From assembly GCF_000875975.1 (NCBI RefSeq), contig NZ_BAWW01000008.1:248001-312000 (forward strand): 64,000 bases of DNA, read 5' to 3'. Positions 20,285 through 33,300 of the stretch are shown here, one piece after another. Every line of letters starts with the position of its first letter. Positions within the stretch are counted from its first letter, which is position 1. Under the pieces are notes generated by a model. It was given only the letters and a program-made list of their open reading frames with translations, did no database searches and was not told the DNA's origin. Source of the stretch: Parachlamydia acanthamoebae (lineage in GTDB: Bacteria; Chlamydiota; Chlamydiia; Chlamydiales; Parachlamydiaceae). Made by a program: the position numbers and the translations under genes.

Positions 20285-22330
20285 ATGTTTCGTCATTTAA
20301 CAAAAGCTTTTAATCGATTCCAAGGAAAGTTCACCTATCGACAAAGATTTATTTTGTTTGCCCTCATCTTTTTTGTTGTTATCCCATTTCCAACCTATTG
20401 GTTGCTTGAAACACAGAATTTTCTTTTGCAACGCAATAAAACCAAAATAGAAGGAAATCAACTTCAGCAAGTCCTGGGATCCTTATTAAATAAAATTCTA
20501 AGGCACGAGATTATCGAAATTGCGCAAATACAGCTAAAAATTAAACAGACGGAAAGCTTAGAAAGACTAGAAGACGAAATTTATCAAGAATTAAAAAGGC
20601 TTGAGCAACTCAGCCTAGATATGCCGCCCCCATATGCACAATCCCCTTTTCGTACAGGGTTTTCTACCGCTCTTTCGCAAAAAATAGCAGTGAATATGAT
20701 CCTTACCAAATGGGCAACATTCCTGAAAGCTCATCACAAAAATGAACATGAAATCATAGAAGCTCATGATGCCATGATCAAACAGCTTCAAAGGGAATTA
20801 CAAAAACTCGGATACTCATACGAACTATTATTAAACCCTCAGCTCATTTTACAAGAATTGACTTTTCTCTCTTTGAGTGTTTTTCCTGAGGCTCAAGTCA
20901 TCCTCTCAAAAATTTTTATCAAAAGAGAAATAGCAGATCAAGCAAGCCTTCTTCTCAATGTCGGTTTAATAAAATCGAACATTGCCAACATGAACGCCCT
21001 TTTTTTGGCGGCCTTGCAAACACTCGAACCCACGATTTCTCCTGTTCAATACAATCTTTTTAAAGATAGCCTGAAAAATTATAACCACGCTCTGCATGAA
21101 GCCATTCAGTTTCTAGAACAAGAAAAAACCTCCCGGGCTTCTCCAGCTTTTACAACATTAAATTTATCAAATTTAATTCTTGAAGCTTTAAACGCAAACG
21201 AGCAAACACGTCAATTGCTCATTGAAATATCTCAAGAGATACTCAATACGCAAAAATGGAAATTTTTCTTACAAAAATTTTTAACAATTCTTCTTGTGAC
21301 GCTTTCTTCTTTCATCATTATTTTTGCCATCTTATTTAGAATCTTGACTGGCCATATCCTGTCGCTTCTTTCGCTTATACAAGAACTGAGTAAAGGTAAC
21401 TTTTCTGTGCGCACGGATTTTAAAAACAACGACGAGTTTGGTCAAATCGGACGAGCTTTAGTTCTAATTTCTAAAAAAATGAAAACATTTATTGATAAAT
21501 TAAACGCCCTTTGTCACCTCGTCCAAGACTCCTCATTTGAAATTGATCATACAGTTAAACAACAAGCCGTTTCTTTGATTCACCAAGAAGAAGGAACACA
21601 GAGAATTGAAACGATTGCTAGGCAGATTGCTGGAAATGCCCGTTCGATTGTCAATAAGATGACCGAGTTTACCGCATTATCAGCACAGTTTGATTTGGCT
21701 GGTAATGTCAGATCTTCTCTTTCGCAAGCACAAAGTGAAATGTCCGAGCTTGCACGAGTTCCTGTAGATATTGTAAATCAGCTTCAAAACGTTGATGAGA
21801 AAGTAACACGCGTTAAGGACTTGATTGGTTTTATGATCCATCTCTCCGATCAAACACATTTGCTATCTTTGAATGCAGCAATTGAATCCAATCCTAAAAT
21901 AAAAATTTTTAAAGAAATTACGAAAAACATCGAATTATTTGCCGCAAAATCGCTCACTTCCACAAATGAAATTCAAGATATTATTTCAGATGCTTCACAA
22001 AACGTTGTGCTTTCAGTACAAAACGTCGATATCTATCTAAAAGGAATTTATGAAAGTGGAAATCGATTATCTCTCGTGAGCCAACAGCTAACCCATATAA
22101 CGGAACAAGTATCAAGTCAAACGGCTCAATTTTTAAACGTCACAAAAGTCATGGAAGAGCAAGCTAAAGATGCAGAACAAATTATGCAGTCTATTATAGA
22201 TATGAATGCAACATCAAAAAAGAATTCATTTGCAATCCAGGAGTTGAGCAAAACGATTTCTACATTAAAAGAATCTGCCGCCAGTTTAGAACCTTTAGTA
22301 AAAAATTTCACCCCCTCTAATCCGGTATGA
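20285..22330 (+). CDS. Methyl-accepting chemotaxis-like membrane receptor with degenerate tip (1)
   Basis: A 681-residue protein built like a chemoreceptor: membrane helix at about residues 22-44, a helical extracytoplasmic domain of nearly 280 residues, a second membrane helix near 328-353, a HAMP domain (LSKGNFSVRTDFKNNDEFGQIG) and a long cytoplasmic coiled coil. The hairpin tip around 519-545 starts well (HLSDQTHLLSLNAAIES) but then reads NPKIKIFKEITKNIELFAAK, losing the canonical AGExGRGFAVVA section that contacts CheA and CheW. Ordinary kinase coupling is therefore doubtful. The gene ends in ATGA overlapping the next receptor. The sensed signal is unknown; no CheA, CheW or CheR is in the window, though a CheB-like gene lies at 48.8 kb. 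Confidence 0.8.
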   Translation: MFRHLTKAFNRFQGKFTYRQRFILFALIFFVVIPFPTYWLLETQNFLLQRNKTKIEGNQLQQVLGSLLNKILRHEIIEIAQIQLKIKQTESLERLEDEIYQELKRLEQLSLDMPPPYAQSPFRTGFSTALSQKIAVNMILTKWATFLKAHHKNEHEIIEAHDAMIKQLQRELQKLGYSYELLLNPQLILQELTFLSLSVFPEAQVILSKIFIKREIADQASLLLNVGLIKSNIANMNALFLAALQTLEPTISPVQYNLFKDSLKNYNHALHEAIQFLEQEKTSRASPAFTTLNLSNLILEALNANEQTRQLLIEISQEILNTQKWKFFLQKFLTILLVTLSSFIIIFAILFRILTGHILSLLSLIQELSKGNFSVRTDFKNNDEFGQIGRALVLISKKMKTFIDKLNALCHLVQDSSFEIDHTVKQQAVSLIHQEEGTQRIETIARQIAGNARSIVNKMTEFTALSAQFDLAGNVRSSLSQAQSEMSELARVPVDIVNQLQNVDEKVTRVKDLIGFMIHLSDQTHLLSLNAAIESNPKIKIFKEITKNIELFAAKSLTSTNEIQDIISDASQNVVLSVQNVDIYLKGIYESGNRLSLVSQQLTHITEQVSSQTAQFLNVTKVMEEQAKDAEQIMQSIIDMNATSKKNSFAIQELSKTISTLKESAASLEPLVKNFTPSNPV

Positions 22331-24342
22331 TGCAATCTCTTTACCAATATTTAAATCAGATCATTTCAAAATTTAGCTACTCTAGCAAAATAAATTTTAT
22401 CGTATTTTTTGCAGCTGCATCAGCGATTTTGTTAGCCTGTATGCTTAAATTTTCGCAAAATCAATTTATACAAATTATTCAACTACAAATTCAAGGCACA
22501 GAAATCCATCGCGAACTCTCTTCCATCTTCTATGAACTTATGCAAGAAGAGAATTTATTACTTAGAAATCTTAAATCTTCCGTCCGTGATCAAGAAATAG
22601 ATGCACATTTAAAAAATCTAAATCGATTATTACTCCCGCTTACTCAGGAAAAATCAGAAAATGAAAACTTCTTAAACACTTTTTCTGAATTTCAAAAAAA
22701 CTGGCAAACCTTTAAAAATCCAGAAATGGATGTTAAGCAAAAACAACTTCTCGGAAATCAATTGCTCAACATTGTCCGTCTAATGATTACTGAAAATAGG
22801 AGGGCAACACATTTAATTCTAAATTTCGATGTCGGCACTCATCGTTTTATTGAAGCCATTATGATCCATTTACCAGAAACGCAGCTCCTTCAATTTCAAA
22901 TTATATTCAACAAAATAAATAAACTTTCTTCTCAAACTGATTTAAGAGTTCTTTTGGAAAGATTGCAAAAAAGTAACGACGCAACCATTTTTAGTATTTA
23001 TCGTGCTGCACAAGATAACCCTTATTTAAATGAATCTCTTCAAAGATCTCAAATGGGTTCTAGAATCGAAATTTTTAAATTTGAAGCTGATCAGTTTGTT
23101 TCCATGTTGAACGAACAACTCACCCTTAAAGATCAACAACCAGAAGCCTTTTACGGAGAAGTAAACGAGTTTCTCAATGCCATCTATGATTTGAGTATGG
23201 AAGGTACTGAACAATTAAAGCATTTGCTTGAAATCCAATTGCAGACTTTTAAAAAACGGGAATTGATCGCTACAGTTTCTGTGATCATAGGAACATTATT
23301 AGTTTTGCTTTTTTATATCACCCGTGTGATACGACTTCCTCTTTCTGAACTTGAAAAAGCTGCTCAGGAATTGGCAAAAGGCAATTTATGGGCTCGTGTA
23401 AAAATTACCACTCATGATGAAGTCGCACACTTGTCGCATGAATTTAACAAAATGGCTGATTTTTATTCTCACACTATGGTGCAAGTGGGAACCATCACCA
23501 AAAGCGTATTTCAAACGAGTTTAGCCATTTTAAAAACAGCTAAACAACTTGAATCTAATATACAAGCTCAAGAACTTGTAATCTTTCAAATAGAAAATCA
23601 AGCAAAAAAAATTGCTTATAATGTGAGAGAATTTGCTTCTACACTTCAAGAAGTCAAGCAAGCATCCACAATCACATTTAATTTAGCCGACATCGGACAA
23701 AAAAGTTTAGAGGAAATGGAATCAATCATGCAGAACATGCGTGAAGGATCTTCGAATATTGTCAATACCCTCTCCTCATTACAGGAAAAAATTGAGAATG
23801 TTCAAGAAGTGATCAGCACCATTATTAAAATCGTGGATCAGGCTAATCTACTATCTCTGAATGCCACTCTTATTTCGAATAAAAGTGGTAAGCAAGGAGC
23901 AGGATTTTCTGTTGTAGCCAGCAAAATTCGAGAACTAGCAGATCAAACAGCTTATGTGACTCTTGATATTGAAAAGCGGGTGACCGACTTATTTCCAGCA
24001 GTCTCAAAATCCGTGTTAAGTGTCGAAAGCTTTGCTAAATCGATAGAATTTCAAGATTTGCATACAACAAAAATTAACAACGAGCTGAAAGACCTCATTG
24101 CCCACACTCAAAAACAGATTACAAGTTTTGAAGCTGCTCATTCTGGTATGAAAATACAAGAAGAAGGAGTTGCCCAAATTGAGTTCTCGATTTCAGCCCT
24201 CAGTGATGAGACACATCAAATTACAAATTCAGCGCATCAATTGCACCAAGAAATCGAGCAGCTCTACCAAGCGGCGAAAAGCTTGAATAAAACTGTCCAT
24301 ACTTTTAAAACGAGTGCTCCCGAAAAAAGCCAAATCTCATAA
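22327..24342 (+). CDS. Methyl-accepting chemotaxis-like membrane receptor (2)
   Basis: 671 residues with the same layout as the preceding gene, and likely a diverged duplicate: membrane helices near 18-38 and 313-333, HAMP (ELAKGNLWARVKITTHDEVA), then the cytoplasmic coiled coil. The tip near 505-530 is closer to canonical: VDQANLLSLNATLISNKSG then KQGAGFSVVASKIRELAD. The usual IEAARAGE is replaced by LISNKSGK, so the tip Glu and Arg are lost. Coupled to the first receptor by a four-base overlap, suggesting that both are made together and perhaps form mixed arrays. It ends one base before the convergent giant gene. Whether the proteins signal through a kinase is open. Confidence 0.82.
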   Translation: MMQSLYQYLNQIISKFSYSSKINFIVFFAAASAILLACMLKFSQNQFIQIIQLQIQGTEIHRELSSIFYELMQEENLLLRNLKSSVRDQEIDAHLKNLNRLLLPLTQEKSENENFLNTFSEFQKNWQTFKNPEMDVKQKQLLGNQLLNIVRLMITENRRATHLILNFDVGTHRFIEAIMIHLPETQLLQFQIIFNKINKLSSQTDLRVLLERLQKSNDATIFSIYRAAQDNPYLNESLQRSQMGSRIEIFKFEADQFVSMLNEQLTLKDQQPEAFYGEVNEFLNAIYDLSMEGTEQLKHLLEIQLQTFKKRELIATVSVIIGTLLVLLFYITRVIRLPLSELEKAAQELAKGNLWARVKITTHDEVAHLSHEFNKMADFYSHTMVQVGTITKSVFQTSLAILKTAKQLESNIQAQELVIFQIENQAKKIAYNVREFASTLQEVKQASTITFNLADIGQKSLEEMESIMQNMREGSSNIVNTLSSLQEKIENVQEVISTIIKIVDQANLLSLNATLISNKSGKQGAGFSVVASKIRELADQTAYVTLDIEKRVTDLFPAVSKSVLSVESFAKSIEFQDLHTTKINNELKDLIAHTQKQITSFEAAHSGMKIQEEGVAQIEFSISALSDETHQITNSAHQLHQEIEQLYQAAKSLNKTVHTFKTSAPEKSQIS

Positions 24343-24343
24343 T

Positions 24344-27300
24344 TTACTTCTTCAGCAAAGCATGCATAAAACTGTTATAAAATTTGGACTGCTTAGCATG
24401 ATGCCAAATTAATGCTCTTTCAAAAAAAGCCCTTATTTTTTTCTTTATCTTGTTGTCTGAAAATAACCGAATCAATACAGCTTCTTCCTGATCATTAAAA
24501 GACGATTCAGCATTGTAAAGTTTAGCTTTAACAATTAATTCCAGAAAATGTGGGTTGTTTTTTAATTCCTTTTCATCAAAGGGAATCTTTCCATTTTGAA
24601 CAATTCCCATATGCAAGTCATATAAACAAATTCTACGTTTGCGCTTTTGGGCATCTTCTACCGAAGTTTTTTCTCTATCTTCAAGTAATTTTTTTCGCCA
24701 AAAAACGCCATCTGTTGATTGATCTCCCATAATAACAGAGAATTGTTTCGCGCCATTAGGAAGTTCATCCTCTACAACTAAAACTTCGTATAAGGATCTT
24801 TGTTCTTTTCCTAAAGGTTGCATCGGAAACTTAAAAGGATCTTTGGGCTTTAACGTCACAAAATTATTCGTCATGATTAATTTTGCGTATGGGGAATTTT
24901 TGAAGAATGCATGTGCAGAGGATATTTTGCGATCCGATGCATTTTTAATCACAGCATCAGCAGAAAATAATAAACAACTAGAATTTAAATAGGCAATTCT
25001 TCCAATTAAGCTTAGCCCTGCGTAAACCAAAAGACCCCCAGCAGTAAAAATGATCAGAGGAATCGAAATAGGCAGAGTCGCTAGATAAATTGGAATATCC
25101 ACATTCATGTGAATTTTTTTCTCAATTTTCTTTGCTATATTGTTTATAAAACTGAAAAATACTGGGGGAAACATAATGACACTTGCCACAATTTTTTTAA
25201 TACGGAAAAGAATTGTCGATGATGGCTTTATCCAATTTTCAGTGTAAAGATTCAAAGATCTGCGCCATTTATTAGCGGAATGCAATTGCAAGTATTCATC
25301 ATCATTGTTGTGAGTTTCTCGATTAATCTCTACATTCGTTTCCACATTTTGTTGAATTTCCGCCTCCACACCAATTTCTACAAAATGCTGCTTTTTCTGT
25401 GCCGAAAGCTGGCATTCTCTTTCTTTGATCGCAAGATCGTAGGTTAAAAGCTGTTGCTGAATCGCTTTTTTCTCAGATTTTTTTAAAAGCTTAAGCTGTT
25501 TTAGCTGAGTGAGAAGCTGATTACGATAAATAATTAGATCTTCGGCATCTGTCCTTCTTTCAAGAAGTCCTCCATAAATTTTAAATGCATCCAATTCTAC
25601 CTTTTCAATCAGAATGGGAGAGAAATCTTTAAATAAAGCAATTGCATCCTTTTCTGATTTTGCATGAATCAGTTTTCGCATTAAAATGGATCGAATGTCA
25701 TTGCGCATTTGTTGTTTTATGGAACGGTAGAGATCATCTGCCTCCTGTTCAGCCTGATTCCTAATCGCTAAACTAAGTAGTTTTTGATAAGTGAAAATTT
25801 CTTCTGGTTTAGCAATGACATTATAAATATCTTCTGTTGTCGCCCATTCCACAGTTTGCTCTTCTAAAAGCTCACGCAAACGACCGACTCCTTGCAATAG
25901 ATCATCTTTAGTCGTATGCTTTGAAAACGTCGCAATCCCCTTAGCCCTTGAAAATTGTTTGACATCAGCACCAAACATGTGCTTTTGATCACAAAAAGTA
26001 AAACGTTGATGGGGTGTCAGCTGACTTTGCTCTAATGGGATTAGCTTATTCCTCCCAACTTCTAAAACCTTTAATTGATCTTCATGAAAAAAAACGACAC
26101 CTCGAATTTCTGAATTATTTTTGTTTAAATGAGCGAGTAATCTTTTAGCAATCACCAAACTTCCTGAGCCTGTTTCTCCTCCAATATCTTTAAACAAAGC
26201 TCCAATATCGATAAGCATCCGGAAGTCAGTTTTTCCAGGGAGAATTTTTTCAAATAAGCTCTCCAAATTTTCTGCTGAAGTTTGTCCTGTTAAAATATGC
26301 ATACAGCTAGGATCTGCACATTTTTTAGAAAGAACATCTAATACCCGCTCATCACTTCCAAGGTCCCCTTGATATTTTGTGGATAGACCATACATGCTCG
26401 GATTCCCAGGTGTCGCAGACATGGCGAGTAAACTCCCTAGCTGGGATCGAAGATTTTGAGAATCACTTTTTAATTTTAAGGCATATTTCTTGATGGAAGG
26501 AGCTACGAATACTTTTACATAATGGAAAATCACATCATCATTCTGATTGATTGCATTTGCCCATTCTTTAATATCGCTTTTTTCTAGCAGAAATAACTCT
26601 TTCATCCCTTGTGGAAAACACTTTTCAAAAAATAAACACGCAGCTGTTTTTTTGACATCCATTAATCGTATTTTGGATTCTGCCAAAGCAGAAGATTGTA
26701 AATGATTAACCAATTTCCATAAGCTTTCAGTGGATAACCGTTTGTTCAAATACGTGAGATAGGTTTTATTTAAGGTTTCATGAATATTGTCATAGTCTGC
26801 CGTTTCAATGGGAGAGTCACTTGCTTCATAGGGTTTAGCATATTCTGGACCATTTACTAGATGAGAAAGACCGTAATGCACATTGACAATTTTATTCGAA
26901 AGCATACTGGGAAGCAAGGCCGTTAATTCCCCTTTTAACAAACCAATTTCTTGCTTTCTCGGGTGAGTGAGAATCCATTTCGGGATTGCTGTTGATTGAC
27001 CTAAAACGTACTCACAAAACTCTGCGTGTAAATGGGATTCTAGTTTTAGATATTCTCCCATGTGTTGAGCAATGCGAGGAGTAACTTCTTGCTTAATCAC
27101 CTCTTCCGAAACGAGATGCTGCAAATTCTCTTTTACATTCATCTTTTGAATAATCTCAGGATCGCTTGCAATAAAACGAAAGATTTCCTCTAAAAATAGA
27201 ATATTTTCGAGCGGTTCTGTGAAAGGATCCCCTATCGTAAAATTAACTTCTTTTTTAGCAGAAAGGGTCACATGCTCTTCATCGCAGTGGGCTTCAGAAC

Positions 27301-30300
27301 TCAAAAATTCTTTTAATATATTTTGCAGAGCGAAAATTTTCCCACTAAATATTTTAGGATTGTGAAGAGAGGCTATATAAAGGGTTTCAAGAAATTTTAA
27401 TTCGGTACATTGTAAGCTTTCAGGTGTCGCATTTAATTGCCTCTTTTCTTGACGTGCTTTTTTCAGCTCTCTTCTTGCAAAAATGAGATGGTATAGATCT
27501 GTGGAAGCCGCTCTCTCAAATTCATAAGCATCGGATATTTGGTTAAACGTTTCCCTTACCTGCGATTTCATGTCATTTTTATTAACTTGATATAAAGCGC
27601 TCGGCCACAAATTGAATACTAATCGAGAATGCTGGTGCACAAGCCATTCCAAGAAGGGGGCTAATACTTTAGATTTTCCCGATCCTGTCCCCAATTGTGT
27701 AATCAATTGCATAGGATATGGATGCTTAAAAATTTTCTCTAAAAAATCGATCTGTTTTTTTCGTAAAAGTATCTTATTGCGATGCTCAAAAAGAAGAAAA
27801 GTTCGCGCTAAATGCCCTTGAGAGACCTCGGAATAATGCCTTCTACTCGCTATTTCATTTCCTATCTTTTGAATTAGCGTATTCCTTTCATCTCCATCAT
27901 CGGGTATTTTTTGTAAGACTATAACATCTTTTAATATACGAAGAGCTTGTTCTCGGCGTGTTGAAACCACAAGATATTGAGTCATCAGTTTTTCGAATTC
28001 GGCAACCTGATCATCTCTCAAGTGTGTTTTTTCCTTATATGCCTCTTGGTTGCCTTGCTCAAAAAGTTCGACTGCTTGCGATAAATTTAAGGCGGGAGTA
28101 AGTTTGCCAGCTTGCTTAAGAGAACCTTGAAACTCCATAGGAACGTTAATGAGCGAAAGAATCTCTTGTTCAAGAATTTGTAAATTATCCATGGATTTTT
28201 CAAGCCCTGCTTGCAACTCATCTTCCAACATCATTATGTTTGCAGTCGAATGAAAATGATAACGTCGAGATGTCTTGGGGCTTATTTCATAAAATTGCTC
28301 CATTCCTTTTTTTAATCTATTCAGATAAGCTTGCGATAAAGGATCCTCATTATCAATCTCTGAAAATTCAACAGGAGGGGAAACTTTGATATCTTTAACA
28401 ACCATATATGTTTTCAAAATGTGATCAAAAAAGTGATCGTCTTCTTTATCCAAAGCCTTTAAATGCGTATTCAAAACGACAGATGAAGAAGCTTTTTTTT
28501 CAGATTCGGTCGGCATCTGCACCAATAAATCTTCTACATCCTCAAGATTCCTATTTTGCTTAAGGCTAAACAAGTCTCGATAAATATTTTTGAAAAAACC
28601 AGCGATCGAAGATTTTTTTTTGATATTTTTTAAAATACGCGTTTGAAAAAGCTTTATTTTTGCACTCACTTTTTCGTCTACATTAGAAATACGATTAACC
28701 TGATTAATTTCTTCAACAGATGGAAAGTTACGCGGGCGTTTTAAAACCTCTTTTAAAATCAAAATCGTTCCAATCTCAAATGGATTTCCTTCCACATAAA
28801 ATCTGGAACCTTTAAGAAGAGCTAAAATACGTTCTAAATGTTTTTTTTCTTGTTTTGAACCGTGACGCGCCCAGTTGTAATATAGGCGATAAGCAGAACG
28901 GAGGTTTTTTGCTTTTAAATCCATCAAATTTGTTGACGTTGTGCTAGTGCTACTTGATAAAAAAAGATCAAAAAATCTACCGGCATCTACACAATTAACA
29001 GTCGTTGCTTTTTCGAAAGACTTTTTATATGGTTTGGAAGATAATTTATGAGGAAAAGTCTTTCGATTCATCAAAATGTTTATACGCGATCCGATCTGTG
29101 GATCACCATGAAACTCTTTTGAAATAAAAAAACGCAAAAGAGACTTCTCTTCTTCAGATGACAACCTGCCTCGTGTTGCATTATTTAAATTTTGAATATA
29201 CTCAACATATTTAGACGTAATCTTTTTCCAAGTTGCTTCATCAAAATCTTCTTCTAAAGCTTGAGACTTTAGAGAAACATATTTTAGTTGATTTTCTTTG
29301 AACAACAAAACAGCTTTTAATCCGAGAACAACCGCAGAAGGATGACCTTCATCAAAAAATTTATTAATCATATTCAAAATGATTGCCCGCTCAGATTTTG
29401 AAAAAGGACCTAATGAATATGATTTTTTTAAATAATAAAACGCTTTTTTATAATCTTTTTGCGAGAAATATAGGTAGACCAGATACAGAGAATCTTCTAC
29501 AGAAGAGGGTTTTAATCGTCGCTCTCCTTCTATGACTTCATCATCATAGATAATAACTTGAGCTGTATTTTCTCCCTGTGAAAGAAGCTCTACGTCAAAA
29601 GGTAAGTCATCTTTTTCATTTGCGACGAGTGGATTTTTCGGCATTAAAACTTTTTTTTGTCCAAAAGCATTTTCTAATACCAAATATTTGGGCCATTTTG
29701 TACCAAATTCACCTTTTTGATCTTCTGCTAAATAATATCCGGGAACTTCACGACAAAAAGCTTTTCGATTTCCATTGGAACCTTTAACCACATTGAAATG
29801 CAAACCCATGCGCGGCATTTCAATCTTTTTTACATAAGAAGTATCTTGTGTTTCAGCCCAGCAGGCGATGTGTTTTCTGTTTTCGAATGCTTCTAATAGA
29901 CTAAGCCCTTTCTCATGCCATGGATCAACAAGAATATATTTAAAGGGCGGATGCATTTCATCCGAAACCAATAAGCTATAATCAGAGAATATTGATGATT
30001 GATAATAGATTCTAAAGTCTTTTTGAGCATTCTTTGAAGATTTTAGAGATTGAATCAAATAATGCGCATTTCTCAAGCCATTATGTTGCCAAATGATGGG
30101 ATCATGTTGGAAAAGATCATAAGAAATTGCTTGTGTAAATTGAACAGGGACTTCTTTAACCATCGCATATGCAATGCCGTCAATCATTCGTTCGACAAAT
30201 AAGTTTCCATTTTGATCTAATCCAATTTTTGATTCTCCATTTTTATCAATAACAACACATCCCCCTGGAAAAGAACTTTTAACTTTAGGAATCTGAGGAA

Positions 30301-33300
30301 AAATTTTGGTAAATAAGGGGTGCTCTATCATATCCCTTGATAGAGGGGAAAAAGGGACTCCTGATTCGTAAATTTTTTTGGAGGCCAAATCAATCCAAAA
30401 CGGATCGGATTTAAAATGGGGGAAATGTCCTTCCCATATTAGCTGAATTTTCTCCCCTTTAATCTGACTTAGAACAGCATTAAGAAGTGCATGACGAAAA
30501 GTGATATCTTCATCTAACAGATGTTGAATTTTAGGTAATACTGTCGTATAAAACTGATCGGTTTTGCTAACACTTGATGAATCTGTGTCTGCAGAAATCG
30601 TGTAAATTTCCGCTCTAAAATAATCTTGAGCGATCTCTAAGAGTTCTTCATTGTTCAATGACTGCACATCTCTTCCAATGTGCATGCTTTTTAAAGTTTG
30701 GCAGACTGCTTCCACTTCTTCAGGAGTCTGACATTTTGGAAGAATGGTTTCAGTCACTCTTTTGTGATAATCAAGCCATACTTCCTCTAATTCTTTTTCC
30801 ATACCCAGAAATCTTTCTGGATGTTTATTTTGAACATGTTGAATATAACGATTACAAATATTTCCGAGTCTGCAAAAAAACAAAGCTGGATTTTTTTTGC
30901 CGTTATTTTGAAAGAAAACTAGACGGTTATTAATAAAGGATAACAACTTTAGAGCAACTGTAGGCTCATTATAAAGCTGCATTAATAATGTTCTAGGCTT
31001 TAAAATATGGCGCTTTAATATTTCTTGTTCATTAACATCTTCTAGAAGTGCCTCGGGTCTTTCTTGGTAATAAGCCAAAGCTCTAACCACTTCATCCTGC
31101 AAAACAGCGCTAGAAATATACCGATCACGCACTTCCTCATTCTGAATGTCTCGCATAAACTGGTTTTGCTCTAGGCCCATAAAATGATGAGTAAAGCTTT
31201 TTTTTATTTTTTTATTTTGTGAAAAGAACTTTAAAATATAGTCTTTACTTTGTGTCTCAAAATTTAACGGGGAACGAAAAGAAACAGAAGACTGATTAGA
31301 GAGATTTTTTAGGCCCAAAACAATGACATTCTTTCCAAAAAAAAAATCATTTTTAAAAACACATTCTCCTGTCATTCTTACTTGATTCTGTAGTAAACCC
31401 GTTGCAAAGTAAGAAAGCTGTCTAAGATAAAGAACACTTGAAGGGATTAAGTTTTGGTCACTTACTTTCTCCTGAAAAAATGCGGTGAGACGTTTTTCAT
31501 ACGAACCTATTCCTCTTCGATCAAGCTCCTGAGAAATGCTAGGCGTATACATTAAAGCACGATAGTATTTTATTTCGGGAGTTTCTTCGTCTGTTTTTAT
31601 CGTCCAGTTAGGACCAGGAATTAAAGAAAAAATAGACTCTTTATTAATGGAATTCAATACCCCAACGGGGACATTTTTTGTCACATCCACATATGATGGA
31701 GCTAATGTGGACAAAACGTCTTGCAATTTTTGCTGATCACAAGGGTCTTCAAACGTAAAATGAGGTGATTGCGCAAAAGCGATGAATCCTGCAGAATCTA
31801 ATGGATAGCCTGTCAAATGATTTTCGTGTTGTCGTCGAGCCAGGTATTCTCCAATAGCTAGAGAGATGTGACTTCCAATAATTGTGCGAGGCAAAAAAAG
31901 TTCTGGTTTAGTAAAATACTTTGCTGAAATATCAAAAAGCAATTCTAAGCACGTCGTGATTTGTACATCCGGAACTTCATCCCAAAATTTCCTGCCTATC
32001 GCATCGCCTGGTAAAGGAAGGGCATATAGAAATCTTGAGACACTTTCAATAACTTGATAGGAATTTGTCGTAACTGTCGCAAATGCCTCGATCTGTTTTT
32101 TTCCATCTTTTAGGAATTCAAGAATATTTTCAGGAGCTATAGTCCCAAATGTTTCAAATGGAATGATGGGCAGAAGTCCATTTAGATGATTTTTGAGGAT
32201 TGGTTCAAGAGATTTTTTAATTCCCAATGGCTGCGACAAATCCGCTTTTACCAAAATTGCATGTTCCTTCAGTTCAAAGGAAAGTAAAGCGCTTGTTTTT
32301 TTAGTTGAGAGATGCCGCTGTTTTTTTTCAGCGAGACGCTGTTTAATGTCAATTGCCGTACAAGCGTAAGCTTCAAATTCCTCCTCAGTCAACAGATTAT
32401 CCGCTCGCATTTTTAAAGTATCCCGCGCTAATTTGCTGCTCACTTCAGAAATCAACTTATGAGAGGTGCGTGTCCAAGTTGTTGTAGGATCAAAAAAATG
32501 TAAACACGCATCCACAAGGGATTGTTTTCGATAAGCAAACTTGACTTTTCTATAAGCATTTAGCGCATCCATTTTTTCCGGATATGTTTTCACGTGATCC
32601 ATAAACATGGAACGCAAGGATCCAAATAAAACTTCCATGGCACAAGAACCAGAATGCTGTGGCTTGCGCATAAGCTCTGGCATGTTCGAAATAGAAGATG
32701 AAACACGTTTTCCTTTTAAATAGGCTATTGGTCCTTCATAGAGAGACCGATCTGAAAATTTTAATGAATGATCAAAGACAGGTAGACTTTGCAATTCGAT
32801 AAGTGCTTGGAAGAATTCACGCTGACAGATTTGATTCGAATGGATTTTCTCTACTTTTAGCTCTATATCTGCTTTTCGAATATGATTTTCAATAATTCCT
32901 TCATGATATCCGAGCCCCATCCCTGTATTATAAACGGAAAAAGAATAAGAGTTTTTATTTTTTTGGATAAGATATAAAAGAGTGTGGCCACTTTCTACAC
33001 CATTTGTCCATCCCCCTGGCAAAAGTAGGCGCGCTCCAATCCCCATACCCGAAACACGCTGTACAAGGTCATCAGATAGCTCAGAAATCTTGTCAGAAAA
33101 ATTTTCTCCTGTAAGGAGACCCTGTATGCGATAAGCCCAAAATAGACAATCTTCATATAACTTCAAGTCCGCCAGATTATATTTAGTGAAACCCACACGT
33201 TGCAAGCAATCAATGAAACGGGTTAATGTCACAGTTTTTATCTGCCCTTCAAGAGAAGAGTTTTTAATAAATGGATCCCCCGATTCAAGTGCAAATAAAG

